A DNA stretch of 64,000 nt, taken from Aequoribacter fuscus. GTDB taxonomy: Bacteria; Pseudomonadota; Gammaproteobacteria; Pseudomonadales; Halieaceae. The stretch lies in NCBI RefSeq assembly GCF_009910365.1, contig NZ_CP036423.1, forward strand, positions 1,116,001-1,180,000, in the 5' to 3' direction. Below, in pieces: positions 17,678-27,174 of this stretch (the stretch's first letter is position 1; every line of letters starts with the position of its first letter). Made by a program: the position numbers and the translations under genes. The notes beneath the pieces are model-generated. The model did not search any database and was not told where the DNA came from. It saw only the letters and a program-made list of their open reading frames with translations.

Positions 17678-18189
17678 GCACGATATTCTTAGTCGGCGCC
17701 GATTCTCATTTGGGGCGAGAGGTTCGTCACTTGCTTCCCCAGGGGCCAGAACTGATTACCGATAGCTCTGCTTTCGGTTTGTCGGATGCTCTGCAACGAG
17801 GGTATTTACTGGATCAAATGCGCCGCTTTGGGCCTTTTGACATCGTCCTATTTTGTTTGGATGTCAACGCACAGCGCGAGGTGAATTACGCTGTTGATAT
17901 TATCCCCGACGTGCTCTCTAAACCCTGGCTGGTATTGTCCGTGCTACAGGAGTTGTACCCTCAGGCCAGGGGGGCTGATTGGGTCGTTGCAACCGCGACC
18001 TGGCAATCAGATTCTTGGTCGAGTTTGGTCGAACATGGGCATGAACAGGACTCAGTGGTGGCGATTCTCGACACGGCAGTCAGACGATTCAGAACCGCGA
18101 CAAATGCCAACGCGAGTTCGCGTTTACACGAGTCTGAGGGGCTCGACGCGACGTTAAAATTGATACGCACACTTGTGCGTCAACCTTAG
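17674..18189 (+). CDS. Hypothetical protein with a Rossmann-like N-terminus
   Basis: A 171-residue protein I do not recognise. It begins MSTIFLVGADSHLGREV, a glycine-containing beta-alpha-beta start like that of extended SDR or dTDP-4-dehydrorhamnose reductase proteins. However, it lacks the YxxxK catalytic pair, and its length is too short for a full enzyme. ATGA overlap with rsmJ puts it in the same three-gene unit. It ends 7 bases from the convergent dapE. Confidence 0.6.
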   Translation: MSTIFLVGADSHLGREVRHLLPQGPELITDSSAFGLSDALQRGYLLDQMRRFGPFDIVLFCLDVNAQREVNYAVDIIPDVLSKPWLVLSVLQELYPQARGADWVVATATWQSDSWSSLVEHGHEQDSVVAILDTAVRRFRTATNANASSRLHESEGLDATLKLIRTLVRQP

Positions 18190-18196
18190 AGGAATT

Positions 18197-19324
18197 CTAG
18201 GCGAGTAGCTCGACTAGCACCTGCTCATAGATCAGCGACAAGCGCTCGACGTCTTCCACGGCGACACACTCATTGATTTGATGAATCGTGGCATTGACGG
18301 GTCCGAGTTCGATCACGTCGATGTCGTAAGGCGCGATGAACCGCCCATCAGATGTGCCACCACTGGTACTGAGTTCTGGCTGGATACCACACACTTTCTG
18401 TACGGCATTGCTAACCGCATGGGTCAGTTGACCTGGACGGGTCAAGAAAGGCTTCCCGGAACGAACCCAATCAATGTGGTACTTAATAGCGAATTTGTCC
18501 AATAGCGCCGTGATTTTTTGTTCCAACTCTTGTGCAGTGGTCTCGCTCGAGTAGCGCAAGTTGAAATCGACGACGACTTCGCCCGGAATCACGTTTGTGG
18601 CGCCAGTGCCACCGTGGATATTTGAAATCTGTAGCTGGGTGGCGGGGAAAAACTCGTTGCCCTCATCCCAATGTTGCTCGATGAGGCTACTCAACGCAGC
18701 CAGCGCTTTGTGTATTGGGTTGTCTGCTAAATGGGGATACGCAATGTGTCCCTGTTTGCCGAAAATGGTCAAGCGAGCGCCCTGTGAGCCTCGGCGGCCA
18801 TTTTTGATGACGTCACCCAGTTGCGCGGTGCTAGAGGGCTCGCCAATAACGCACCAGTCGATTGCTTCGCCCTCACTGGCTAGCTGCTCAATGACTTTTA
18901 CGGTTCCGTCGTGCGCGGGGCCTTCTTCGTCTGACGTGATCAAGAAAGCAATACGTCCCCTGTGGTTTGGGTGCGCTGCGACAAAACGCTCGCATGCGGT
19001 AATCATCGCCGCCAAGCTCGCTTTCATATCGGCGGCGCCGCGTCCGAATAAATGGCCGTCGCGTATCGTGGGTGTAAACGGTGGCGATTGCCACTGTTCG
19101 AGAGGCCCCGTCGGGACGACATCCGTGTGTCCAGCAAACACAAGCGTGGGGCCACCGGATCCCCTGCTAGCCCAGAGATTGCTTACCTCGCCAAACGGCA
19201 TTGGGCGGCTTTTGAAGCCGATGGCTTCGAGCCGCGTGGCCATAAGAGTTTGACAGGCACCGTCTTCTGGGGTGATCGATTGACGCTCTATCAACTCACA
19301 GCACAAAGCGAGGGTAGGATTCAT
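18197..19324 (-). CDS. dapE: Succinyl-diaminopimelate desuccinylase
   Basis: Zinc M20-family hydrolase that removes succinate from N-succinyl-LL-diaminopimelate. It has 375 residues, the E. coli length. The metal-site motifs are [22 protein letters not shown] and TSDEEGPA, and the late [10 protein letters not shown] is the DapE-specific segment. It is the last gene of a minus-strand run that also encodes DapC and DapD, the two preceding enzymes, so three consecutive steps of the succinylase pathway are encoded together. Confidence 0.97.
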   Translation of the reverse strand: MNPTLALCCELIERQSITPEDGACQTLMATRLEAIGFKSRPMPFGEVSNLWASRGSGGPTLVFAGHTDVVPTGPLEQWQSPPFTPTIRDGHLFGRGAADMKASLAAMITACERFVAAHPNHRGRIAFLITSDEEGPAHDGTVKVIEQLASEGEAIDWCVIGEPSSTAQLGDVIKNGRRGSQGARLTIFGKQGHIAYPHLADNPIHKALAALSSLIEQHWDEGNEFFPATQLQISNIHGGTGATNVIPGEVVVDFNLRYSSETTAQELEQKITALLDKFAIKYHIDWVRSGKPFLTRPGQLTHAVSNAVQKVCGIQPELSTSGGTSDGRFIAPYDIDVIELGPVNATIHQINECVAVEDVERLSLIYEQVLVELLA

Positions 19325-19335
19325 AACGCTAGCTC

Positions 19336-20355
19336 TTAGTTGTTGGCGTGCAGTTCTTCATTTAACGCAATGGCCGATTTGTTGGTCAGACACTCAATCG
19401 CGCCAGTCTGCGAATTACGGCGGAACAGTAAATCGGATTTGCCGGCAAGTTCCCGTGCTTTGACAATTTCTACCGCATTGCCATGATTGTCCAACACTTG
19501 AACACGACTGCCTGCTGTGACAAATAAGCCTGCCTCGATGGTGCAGCGGTCTCCAAGAGGAATTCCTGTGCCCGCATTAGCGCCCAGTAAACACTCCTTG
19601 CCAACGCTAATCACGACATTGTTACCGCCGGACAGGGTGCCCAAAGTCGACGCGCTGCCACCTAAATCTGAGCCGCTGCCGACGACAACGCCGGCAGAGA
19701 TTCTGCCTTCGATCATACCGGGACCATCGGTGCCGGCGTTAAAATTGATAAAGCCCTCGTGCATGACGGTCGTGCCCTCGCCAAGATACGCACCGAGGCG
19801 GACTCGCGCAGTGTGAGCAATACGCACGCCAGCCGGTACCACATAATTGGTCATTTTTGGAAATTTATCGACGCAGCTGACCTCTAGTATCCGGCCTTCC
19901 AAGCGGGCTTTTAGCTGTCGATTGGCCAGGTCCGTCAAATCGATAGCGCCTTCGTTTGTCCAGGCGACGTTCGGTAAAATACCAAACAGCCCCGTCAGGT
20001 TGGTTCCATGCGGTTTGACTAATCGGTGCGACAGCAAGTGCAACTTTAGATAGCCCTCTGGTACGCTCTGTGGACCCTCATCCTCGGTCAGAATTGTTAA
20101 TACACAGGGTTGGTCGGATAGTGCAAATTGCTCGGCAACATCGGCCAGCTCGCCTTGTTCGTTGGCATCAAGCCGATTCGCTATCTCGTTCAAATCAGCC
20201 GCAGATAAAGCGTTATCTGAGGCGAATTCTTGCAGTGCATCAACCAGTGCTTGATCTGGTGCAAGCAGTGGGCGGGGATAATACACTTCTAGCCATGCAC
20301 CATTGCTGTTTTGTGTGCCAATACCTAGGCCAAGTGCGAAAGGCGAGTTTTGCAT
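19336..20355 (-). CDS. dapD: 2,3,4,5-tetrahydropyridine-2,6-dicarboxylate N-succinyltransferase
   Basis: Transfers succinate from succinyl-CoA to tetrahydrodipicolinate. At 339 residues it is the long Pseudomonas-type DapD, not the 274-residue enterobacterial type. The hexapeptide-rich left-handed helix is seen at about residues 180-290 ([20 protein letters not shown], then [14 protein letters not shown]). It lies 11 bases before dapE. Confidence 0.94.
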   Translation of the reverse strand: MQNSPFALGLGIGTQNSNGAWLEVYYPRPLLAPDQALVDALQEFASDNALSAADLNEIANRLDANEQGELADVAEQFALSDQPCVLTILTEDEGPQSVPEGYLKLHLLSHRLVKPHGTNLTGLFGILPNVAWTNEGAIDLTDLANRQLKARLEGRILEVSCVDKFPKMTNYVVPAGVRIAHTARVRLGAYLGEGTTVMHEGFINFNAGTDGPGMIEGRISAGVVVGSGSDLGGSASTLGTLSGGNNVVISVGKECLLGANAGTGIPLGDRCTIEAGLFVTAGSRVQVLDNHGNAVEIVKARELAGKSDLLFRRNSQTGAIECLTNKSAIALNEELHANN

Positions 20356-20374
20356 GTGTCTTCCTTGTATCTGA

Positions 20375-20722
20375 TTATGTGCGGGTAAAGATTTCGGCGA
20401 ACTGAGCGTCTGAAAAGCCCACCGACACCCTGTTGTTGTGCTCGATAACGGGGCGCTTGATCAGTGTGGGATGCTCGAGTAAGACCGCAACTGGGTCAGT
20501 GTCGAGCAGCTTTCTGGTTGCTTCGTCAAGCTGGCGAAAGGTCGTAGATCGTTTGTTGATGAGTTTGTCGGGTCCTTCAGCTTTTAGCCAACTTCCGACT
20601 TGCTGTGCGTTCACGCCATCAACACGGAAGTCATGAAATACATAGGTCTCGTTGTGTTCATCCAGCCAGCGACAAGCTTTTTTTACCGTGTCGCATTGTT
20701 TGATGCCAAAAACTGTTGTCAT
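20375..20722 (-). CDS. Spx/ArsC-family reductase (YffB-like)
   Basis: A 115-residue ArsC-fold protein with one active cysteine in FGIKQCDTVKKACRWL and a conserved LIKRPVIE. E. coli yffB, of the same family, precedes dapE. The present gene precedes dapD-dapE, so this is the standard neighbour and not an arsenic gene. GAGGAAATCCT precedes the ATG. Its cellular role is not established. Confidence 0.85.
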   Translation of the reverse strand: MTTVFGIKQCDTVKKACRWLDEHNETYVFHDFRVDGVNAQQVGSWLKAEGPDKLINKRSTTFRQLDEATRKLLDTDPVAVLLEHPTLIKRPVIEHNNRVSVGFSDAQFAEIFTRT

Positions 20723-20781
20723 AGGATTTCCTCAAAGCGGTTGCATGATACCAAACTCAGCGGGGCCGTCACACCTGAGGT

Positions 20782-21444
20782 TTACGCTTTGTTCAGTCGT
20801 TTTGGATGTTTGCGATCGGGGTAGCATGCTCGGCAGAGTGGGCAAACGCGCCCGTCACAACCTCGAGCAGTGCAGTATTCTCTGCCGTAAAAAATGATTT
20901 GAAGGTGCAGCTTGTTCCAATAATCTCGCGGGAATAAACGTTTTAAGTCTCGCTCAGTTTCCGTGACATTACGTCCTCTAGATAAGCCCCAGCGCTGCGC
21001 TAGGCGGTGGATATGGGTGTCGACTGGAAAAGCTGGCACACCAAACGCCTGTGCCATAACAACACCCGCCGTCTTATGACCTACCCCCGGTAATTCCTCA
21101 AGTGCATCAAAACTTTGAGGCACCTGACCGCCGTGCTGCTCGAGTAGGAGCTCGCTTAATCGATGAATTGCCTTGGATTTTTGCGGTGACAGTCCACAAG
21201 GTCGAATGATCTCTCGGATTTCTTCAACACTCAGGGTCACCATCTGCTCGGGGGTGTCGGCTTTGGCAAACAAAGACGGTGTGACAGTGTTCACACGTTC
21301 ATCGGTACATTGCGCGGACAATAACACTGCAATCAGCAGTGTGTATGGGTCTTTGTGATCTAACGGTACTGGCGGTTCTGGGTAAAGCCTCTGTAGCGTT
21401 TCAAAGATCAATTTCACCCGTGCGGGTTTGCCCAAATTAGCCAT
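20782..21444 (-). CDS. nth: Endonuclease III (DNA glycosylase/AP lyase)
   Basis: Base-excision repair enzyme for oxidised pyrimidines, 220 residues. The helix-hairpin-helix is ELPGVGHKTAGVVM with the catalytic Lys, and the catalytic Asp is in FPVDTHIHRLAQRWG. The C-terminal iron-sulfur loop reads CTARGCDGRVCPLCRAC, with cysteine spacings x4, x4, x2, x2, instead of the E. coli C-x6-C-x2-C-x5-C. It still has enough cysteines for a 4Fe-4S cluster. The ATG overlaps the end of dapC by 8 bases. Confidence 0.92.
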   Translation of the reverse strand: MANLGKPARVKLIFETLQRLYPEPPVPLDHKDPYTLLIAVLLSAQCTDERVNTVTPSLFAKADTPEQMVTLSVEEIREIIRPCGLSPQKSKAIHRLSELLLEQHGGQVPQSFDALEELPGVGHKTAGVVMAQAFGVPAFPVDTHIHRLAQRWGLSRGRNVTETERDLKRLFPRDYWNKLHLQIIFYGREYCTARGCDGRVCPLCRACYPDRKHPKRLNKA

Positions 21445-22642
21445 GCTTTGCCCGTAGCTGACGCGTCAATGTAACGATGCGCGCAGCGGCCTCGACACAG
21501 TCCTCGACAGAGGCGACGAGAGCGAGGCGTAAATAGCCTTTCCCGGGGTTGCGTCCATCGACGCTACGTCCTAGATAGGTTCCGGGTAAGGCGGTTATGG
21601 AAAATTCTTGATACAGCTGCCGGGCGAATATTTCGTCGTCGATAGGCGTGGGTAGCCAAATGTAAAAGCCGCCCTCTGGATAGCTGAGGTCGTAGAGGTC
21701 TTTGAGACTGTCCAGCACCAGCTCAAATTTTGTGCGATACAGCGAGCGGTTGGTCACGACGTGCTGCTCGTCTTGCCACGCTGCAATGCTGGCATATTGG
21801 TGATAAATCGGCATGGTGCAGCCGTGATAGGTGCGGTACTGCAGATAGGAGCTTAGGATAGTAGCATCGCCCGCCACGAAGCCAGAGCGCATACCCGGCA
21901 GGTTCGAACGTTTTGATAGGCTATGGAACACCAAGCAGTTGTGGTAGTCCTCGTTGCCAATTTGGGCGCATACCTCAAGCAATCCAGCAGGAGGCGTGTT
22001 TTCCGCAGGGTAGATTTCGCTATAACACTCATCCGAGACGATAACAAAATCGTGTTGCAGGGCTTTTTCGATTAAAAAACTCAGCGTGCCGCGATCAATG
22101 AGTCCGCCCGCGGGATTTCCAGGGTTGCAGATATAAAGCAAGTCGCAGCTTGCCCAATCCTCATCTGAGAGTGCTTTGTAATCAGGCTGATGATTGCAGT
22201 CCGCTTCGCAAGGTAGCAGTCTTAAAGCTGCACCTGCCATCAGAGCCGCGCCCTCATAGATTTGATAGAAAGGGTTGGGTGCAAATACGGTGCTTGGGCG
22301 CGTCGGAGAGCAAATGACTTGGGCGATAGAGAAGAGCGCCTCTCGAGTACCATTGACAGGTAATATTTGGGTTTTGGGGTCAAGTGTTGTCAAGTGGAAA
22401 CGAGTGCGCGCCCAGCGACTGATGGCGTCACGGAGCTCCGGTAGTCCTAGAACGGTTGGATAATTAGAAATCGTCTCGATATGTTGGTTTAGAGCCTTGA
22501 GGACGTGCTCGGGCGCTCGGTGCTGCGGCTCGCCAATACCCAGATTAATAGGTCGTAGAGTAGGGTTTGGTTCTAGGCCCTCAAACAAGTTGCGAAGACG
22601 CGCAAACGGATAGGGCTGCAGGGCATTTAGATAATCATTCAT
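21437..22642 (-). CDS. dapC: Succinyldiaminopimelate transaminase
   Basis: PLP-dependent class I/II aminotransferase of 401 residues. The Schiff-base lysine lies in HSLSKRSNLPGMRSGF, preceded by VSDECYSEIY with the pyridine-contacting Asp. The position between glnD and nth and close to dapD-dapE marks it as the DapC type (N-succinyl-L,L-DAP:2-oxoglutarate transaminase) and not a general aspartate transaminase. Its start overlaps glnD by 4 bases. Confidence 0.92.
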   Translation of the reverse strand: MNDYLNALQPYPFARLRNLFEGLEPNPTLRPINLGIGEPQHRAPEHVLKALNQHIETISNYPTVLGLPELRDAISRWARTRFHLTTLDPKTQILPVNGTREALFSIAQVICSPTRPSTVFAPNPFYQIYEGAALMAGAALRLLPCEADCNHQPDYKALSDEDWASCDLLYICNPGNPAGGLIDRGTLSFLIEKALQHDFVIVSDECYSEIYPAENTPPAGLLEVCAQIGNEDYHNCLVFHSLSKRSNLPGMRSGFVAGDATILSSYLQYRTYHGCTMPIYHQYASIAAWQDEQHVVTNRSLYRTKFELVLDSLKDLYDLSYPEGGFYIWLPTPIDDEIFARQLYQEFSITALPGTYLGRSVDGRNPGKGYLRLALVASVEDCVEAAARIVTLTRQLRAKHG

Positions 22643-25314
22643 GCGGAGGCATTTACCTGGGAGTCAAGGGTGTCGCGTATGGCGGCTTCAATCTGTTGAC
22701 AAAGATCTGGGTCGGTAATGGGATTCTGCTGTGCGTCGGTAATAAAAAACAAATCCTCCACGCGCTCGCCCAAAGTCTGAATTTTAGCGGTTTGAATTTC
22801 AATGCCAAATTCGACAAAGACTCTTCCAAGGCGAGCCAGCAGACCTGGGCGATCGGGAGAGATTACTTCAAGTATTGATAGCCCTTTGTCGTGGTCTTGC
22901 GTTATTTGGGCACGGGTTGGAATCGAGAACGACTTGAACTGACGCGGCGTCCTACGAGTCGCAATGCCATTGGTTTTGGCGCTCTCGGTCAGGGCCGTCG
23001 TTAACTCTGAGATGACGTGTCGCGTGCGCTGAGCGTCGTGTTCAATGGTTTCTCCCGAGGAGTCGAGCACGAAAAAAGTATCCAGTGTCATGCCACCCGA
23101 GGCTCCGTAAATGCGGGCATCGTGAATGCTTAAATCTAATTGTTCTAGTGTGGCGCAAATCAGTGAGAATAGATGCGGGCGACTGCGAGCGTGAATAAAC
23201 ATCTGCGTCGCATTAGCGACGCTGGAGTCGTTAGTGTGCTTGGCCAACACGAGCGGTGTGCGTTGGTCATGGTGACTTGCTATGGCTTCGGTGTGCCAGG
23301 CGATATCCTCAGCGCGTTCTCGCAAGAAATAATCATCTCCGCGCTGGAGCCACAAATCTTCTAACTCCTCGGGTGTGAAGCCGCGGTATTCCAGCAATTT
23401 AATCGCGGATTCTCGGGTTTCTTTAATCCATTCATTCTTATCAACGGGATTTTCCAGTCCGCGTCGCAGGGCGCGTTTTGCTTCTGTATGAAGCTGGCGT
23501 AACAGGCTTGAACGCCATGCATTCCAAAGTGTCGGGTTGGTGGCGTTGATGTCGGCGACCGTCAGGGTAAATAAATAATCTAAGCGCTGTTGGTCGCCCA
23601 CATGTTTCGCGAACTGCTGTATCACGTCTGGGTCAGAGATGTCTTTGCGCTGGCTAACCGCAGACATTAATAAGTGGTTTTTCACCAGCCACGTCACCAG
23701 TGAGGTATCCCGCTCGGACAATCCGTGATTGCGACAAAAGAGCTCCGCGTCGATGGCTCCCAGTTCTGAGTGATCACCGCCACGACCTTTACCGATATCG
23801 TGGTATAGACCTGCGATATAAATAAGCTCTTTTTTCGGGAGACGGCGTGCAACTCTGGATGAGACCGGAAACTTCTCTTCATAGTTGCCCGTCATGAAAC
23901 GGCGAATGTTCTGTATTAGCTCAAGGGTATGGGCGTCGACTGTGTACGCATGAAACAAGTCGTGTTGCATCTGGCCGATAATTTTTCCGAACTCGGGTAG
24001 GTAATTTCCCAAAAAGCCGTAGCGAGTCATTCGTCGCAACATGCGTGTAATCTGGTAAGGGGAGCGCAGGAATTCGATGAACATTGCTTTATGCGTTGGA
24101 TCATCCCGAAAGCCCTGGTCAACAAGGTCGCGATTGTCCGAGATTGCACGCAGCGTTCGTGCTCCAATGTCGACGATATCCCCATGCTGGGCGCAAATCA
24201 GAAACGCTTCGAGTATCGCGGTCGGTTGCGATCTGAATATATCAAGGTCCACCGCATTGAGATAACCTTGCTGTTTGTAAAATCGCTCGTTTACCGCCTC
24301 GATGGTGCTGTTATCGGCATCCACTAAATGCTGTTCGAAATACTGAATAAGCACATCGTTAATTTGCCCGATTGTTAACGCCCAGCGATAGTAGACTTGC
24401 ATGAATTGCTCGACCGCTAGGCGTTCACCGTCATCGGTTAAGCCCCACAGTTCTGCGATCTGCCTTTGATAGTCAAACAGCAGGCGATCCTCAGGTCGTC
24501 TACTCAGCATATGTAGAGCGTATCGAACGCGCCACATAAAGTTGCGGCCTTCTTCTAACAGTACTTGTTCGTCGGATGTCAGTAGGGTGTCAACACCAAA
24601 GGCAGCACTTGCTGACACGCTGAAGTGGCGCTCGATAATCCAGCAGATAATTTGCAAATCGCGCAATCCGCCGGGCGAGCTTTTGACGTTTGGTTCCAGG
24701 TTGTACTCGGTATCCGCAAATTTATCATGGCGCTCGTTTTGCTCTTGCAATTTAGCATGGAAAAATTCGTTGCTAGTCCACATATTCGCGGTACTGATTC
24801 CGTTCGTCACGGCAGACATTAAGTTTGACTGACCTGCAAGTACTCTGGCTTCCATGAGATTCGTCAGAACGGTGATGTCGTTGCTGGCCTCTTCTAAACA
24901 AGCGGCAACGGTACGCACGCTGTGACCTAATTGTAGGCCGGAATCCCAAACGCTCGTGACGAAGCGCTCGATTGCGTCTCGATATTGCTCTGGGTCATGT
25001 TGGCACAAGATCATTAAGTCGATGTCTGAGTAGGGGTGTAATTCCCCACGCCCGTAGCCGCCAAGTGCGATCATGCAAACGCCGTCAGCGGACCCCGCGC
25101 AGCTTTCCCAGAGGGCAACTAAAATGCGATCAACAGCGCGTGTTCTGGCACGAAGTAAGGCCTCGATGTTTGCGCCAGCGATGAACGCCGCGTCAAGTGC
25201 CTGGCTGACTCGCTTCAGGGAAGTCTTTGCTGTCGCGCCGGCGTTCGATGCATCAAAGCCCGGGAGGTTTCCCGAATGAATTTCGTCAAGTACGGCAATA
25301 GCGTTAGATGACAT
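22639..25314 (-). CDS. glnD: PII uridylyltransferase/uridylyl-removing enzyme
   Basis: Bifunctional nitrogen sensor of 891 residues that uridylylates or deuridylylates PII according to glutamine. The nucleotidyltransferase motif GGYGRGELHPYSDIDL is at residues 85-100. The HD phosphohydrolase motif YHDIGKGRGGDHSE is near residue 505. Two C-terminal ACT domains follow (around 700-780 and 815-885, the second starting near LSILEVISPDRPGLL). All four parts are intact. It is separated by 4 bases from map upstream and overlaps dapC. Confidence 0.97.
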   Translation of the reverse strand: MSSNAIAVLDEIHSGNLPGFDASNAGATAKTSLKRVSQALDAAFIAGANIEALLRARTRAVDRILVALWESCAGSADGVCMIALGGYGRGELHPYSDIDLMILCQHDPEQYRDAIERFVTSVWDSGLQLGHSVRTVAACLEEASNDITVLTNLMEARVLAGQSNLMSAVTNGISTANMWTSNEFFHAKLQEQNERHDKFADTEYNLEPNVKSSPGGLRDLQIICWIIERHFSVSASAAFGVDTLLTSDEQVLLEEGRNFMWRVRYALHMLSRRPEDRLLFDYQRQIAELWGLTDDGERLAVEQFMQVYYRWALTIGQINDVLIQYFEQHLVDADNSTIEAVNERFYKQQGYLNAVDLDIFRSQPTAILEAFLICAQHGDIVDIGARTLRAISDNRDLVDQGFRDDPTHKAMFIEFLRSPYQITRMLRRMTRYGFLGNYLPEFGKIIGQMQHDLFHAYTVDAHTLELIQNIRRFMTGNYEEKFPVSSRVARRLPKKELIYIAGLYHDIGKGRGGDHSELGAIDAELFCRNHGLSERDTSLVTWLVKNHLLMSAVSQRKDISDPDVIQQFAKHVGDQQRLDYLFTLTVADINATNPTLWNAWRSSLLRQLHTEAKRALRRGLENPVDKNEWIKETRESAIKLLEYRGFTPEELEDLWLQRGDDYFLRERAEDIAWHTEAIASHHDQRTPLVLAKHTNDSSVANATQMFIHARSRPHLFSLICATLEQLDLSIHDARIYGASGGMTLDTFFVLDSSGETIEHDAQRTRHVISELTTALTESAKTNGIATRRTPRQFKSFSIPTRAQITQDHDKGLSILEVISPDRPGLLARLGRVFVEFGIEIQTAKIQTLGERVEDLFFITDAQQNPITDPDLCQQIEAAIRDTLDSQVNASA

Positions 25315-25318
25315 ACAT

Positions 25319-26098
25319 TTATAGGCTTATGGTGTCGTCGCTACGAAGGGTAAAAATTTCGACGCCTGTGTCAGTTACGCCTAGGGTGTGCTCCCATTGT
25401 GCGCTGAGACGTCCATCTTTTGTCGTTACCGTCCAGCCATCTTTGGTGTTTAGCTTGGTATGGCGTTTGCCGGCGTTGATCATGGGCTCAATGGTAAAGG
25501 TCATACCGGGCTTTAATGCCATGCCTTCTCCTTTGCGACCGTAGTGCAGCACTTGCGGGTCTTCATGGAAAACCGCGCCGATTCCGTGTCCGCAATATTC
25601 TCTGACCACAGAGTAATAGTGTTTTTCTGCATGCTCTTGGATGATGGCTCCGATATCGCCCAATGTTGTCCCGGGCTTAACGATGGCAATGGCTTTGTAC
25701 AAGCACTCTTGCGTCACTTTAATTAAGCGCTCAGCGTGAGGGGCGATGTCACCGACACCCACCATAATACTGGTATCTCCATGGTAGCCATCTTTGATGA
25801 CGGTCACGTCAATATTAACGATATCGCCATTCTTCAATTTTTTCGTATCCGAGGGGATACCGTGGCACACAACGTCGTTGATTGAGGTGCAAATCGAGCG
25901 TGGGAAGCCATGGTAATTCAGGGGCGCTGGAATTGCTTTCTGCTCTTCCACAATGAATTGGTGGCAGATGTTGTCGAGCTCGCCCGTGGTTACCCCCGGT
26001 TGTACGTAGGGCTTGATCATTTCTAGAACGTCAGCAGCGAGCTTTCCCGCTACGCGCATTTTCTGGAACTCTTCGGGTGATTTAATGGTAACGCTCAT
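25319..26098 (-). CDS. map: Methionine aminopeptidase, type I
   Basis: Removes the initiator methionine from nascent proteins. It has 259 residues from the ATG at 26098, which aligns with the start of E. coli Map (SVTIKSPEEFQKMRVAG). An in-frame GTG at 26125 would add nine residues without family support. Metal and active-site segments are NIDVTVIKDGYHGDTS, CGHGIGAVFHEDP, TIEPM and WEHTLGVT. It is divergent from rpsB, as in most proteobacteria, with a 256-bp gap that also holds the rpsB leader. Confidence 0.96.
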   Translation of the reverse strand: MSVTIKSPEEFQKMRVAGKLAADVLEMIKPYVQPGVTTGELDNICHQFIVEEQKAIPAPLNYHGFPRSICTSINDVVCHGIPSDTKKLKNGDIVNIDVTVIKDGYHGDTSIMVGVGDIAPHAERLIKVTQECLYKAIAIVKPGTTLGDIGAIIQEHAEKHYYSVVREYCGHGIGAVFHEDPQVLHYGRKGEGMALKPGMTFTIEPMINAGKRHTKLNTKDGWTVTTKDGRLSAQWEHTLGVTDTGVEIFTLRSDDTISL

Positions 26099-26217
26099 GC
26101 TGAAGATCTGGGCTCTTGTCGACACGAAAGCTCGCTAGTGTACCGTAGGAGGCCAGATTCGCGCCACTGAAATTGGTCCCCAACACGGAAGGTAGACTTC
26201 TCTTTTAGGGCGAACCG

Positions 26218-26226
26218 TGGTATAAA
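26218..26226 (+). promoter_or_regulatory. Extended -10 promoter of rpsB
   Basis: TGGTATAAA at 26218-26226 is an extended -10 element. A weak -35 (TTCTCT) lies 17 bases upstream. It gives a leader of roughly 120 bases before the rpsB ATG. Confidence 0.5.
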
Positions 26227-26232
26227 GCGCAC

Positions 26233-26354
26233 CGCTATTTAAGAGAGTAGCGATTAACTTAACGACGCACACATTCCGATAGCGTTATCAGGGTGCCGCG
26301 AGAGTGGTTTGGTAGCGAGGTTTGTGGAGGCTTAACCCGATACAGGAAGATATT
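26233..26354 (+). promoter_or_regulatory. rpsB 5' leader, possible S2 autoregulatory RNA
   Basis: About 120 untranslated bases precede rpsB. Proteobacterial rpsB leaders carry a structured region through which S2 represses its own operon. The stretch 26279-26330, rich in GGTGCCGCGAGAGTGG-type sequence, is the likely equivalent. I infer this from position and did not fold it. Confidence 0.35.
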
Positions 26355-27104
26355 ATGACGCAAGTAACGATGCGAGAGTTACTGCAGGCTGGTGCACACT
26401 TTGGCCACCAGACCCGCTACTGGAACCCCAAAATGGGCCGCTACATTTTCGGCGCCCGCAACAAGATCCATATCATCAACCTCGAGCACACTGTGCCTGC
26501 ATTGAATGATGCATTGGCGATGGTTGAGCGATTGGCCTCAAACAAAAACAAAGTCCTTTTTGTCGGTACCAAGCGTGCTGCAGGTAAAGTGATTAAAGAG
26601 CAGGCTGAACGCGCGGGTATGCCGTGCGTAAGCCATCGTTGGTTGGGTGGTATGCTGACCAACTATAAAACGATACGCGCATCGATTAAGCGTTTGCGGG
26701 ACCTAGAAGCCCAGCAAGCCGATGGTACGTTCGCCAAGTTGACGAAGAAAGAAGCGTTGATGCGTACTCGTCAGATGGAAAAGCTTGAGCGCTCTATCGG
26801 TGGTATTAAAGACATGGGTGGCCTACCTGACGCGTTATTCGTGATCGACGTAGATCACGAGCGCATCGCGATCACTGAAGCGAACAAGCTTGGGATTCCT
26901 GTCATTGGCATCGTGGATACCAACAGTGATCCAGATGGTGTTGATTATGTTATTCCGGGTAATGATGACGCGATCCGCGCCGTCAAGCTCTATGCTCAAG
27001 CCATTGCGGATGCTTGTATTGCGGGAAAAACAGGCGATACCGCAGCGATCAAAAATGAATTCGTAGAAGTCGAAGCCGAAGCTGAAGAAGCAGCGGCTGA
27101 ATAA
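26355..27104 (+). CDS. rpsB: Ribosomal protein S2
   Basis: Small-subunit ribosomal protein uS2, 249 residues. It aligns along its whole length with E. coli S2: [60 protein letters not shown] and [20 protein letters not shown]. The C-terminal tail is acidic ([10 protein letters not shown]). A longer frame opens at 26322 but the ATG at 26355 matches the family start, and AGGAAG precedes it. Confidence 0.98.
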   Translation: MTQVTMRELLQAGAHFGHQTRYWNPKMGRYIFGARNKIHIINLEHTVPALNDALAMVERLASNKNKVLFVGTKRAAGKVIKEQAERAGMPCVSHRWLGGMLTNYKTIRASIKRLRDLEAQQADGTFAKLTKKEALMRTRQMEKLERSIGGIKDMGGLPDALFVIDVDHERIAITEANKLGIPVIGIVDTNSDPDGVDYVIPGNDDAIRAVKLYAQAIADACIAGKTGDTAAIKNEFVEVEAEAEEAAAE

Positions 27105-27120
27105 AACACTGCCGAGTCTC

Positions 27121-27141
27121 CGCGGGCGCTGAGCGCCCGCG
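27121..27141 (+). promoter_or_regulatory. Strong hairpin in the rpsB-tsf spacer
   Basis: CGCGGGCGC (27121-27129) pairs perfectly with GCGCCCGCG (27133-27141) around a TGA loop. No T run follows directly, so it is more likely an mRNA processing or stability element, or a partial attenuator that sets the tsf:rpsB ratio, than a full terminator. Confidence 0.6.
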
Positions 27142-27174
27142 TCGATAGATTTTTAGACCAACTAGGAGAGAATT

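Noticed and set aside
18561-19253. A 230-codon open frame on the plus strand opposite dapE
   Set aside because: dapE is complete with all metal motifs; the opposite frame has shadow-like composition, no ribosome site and no recognisable domain.
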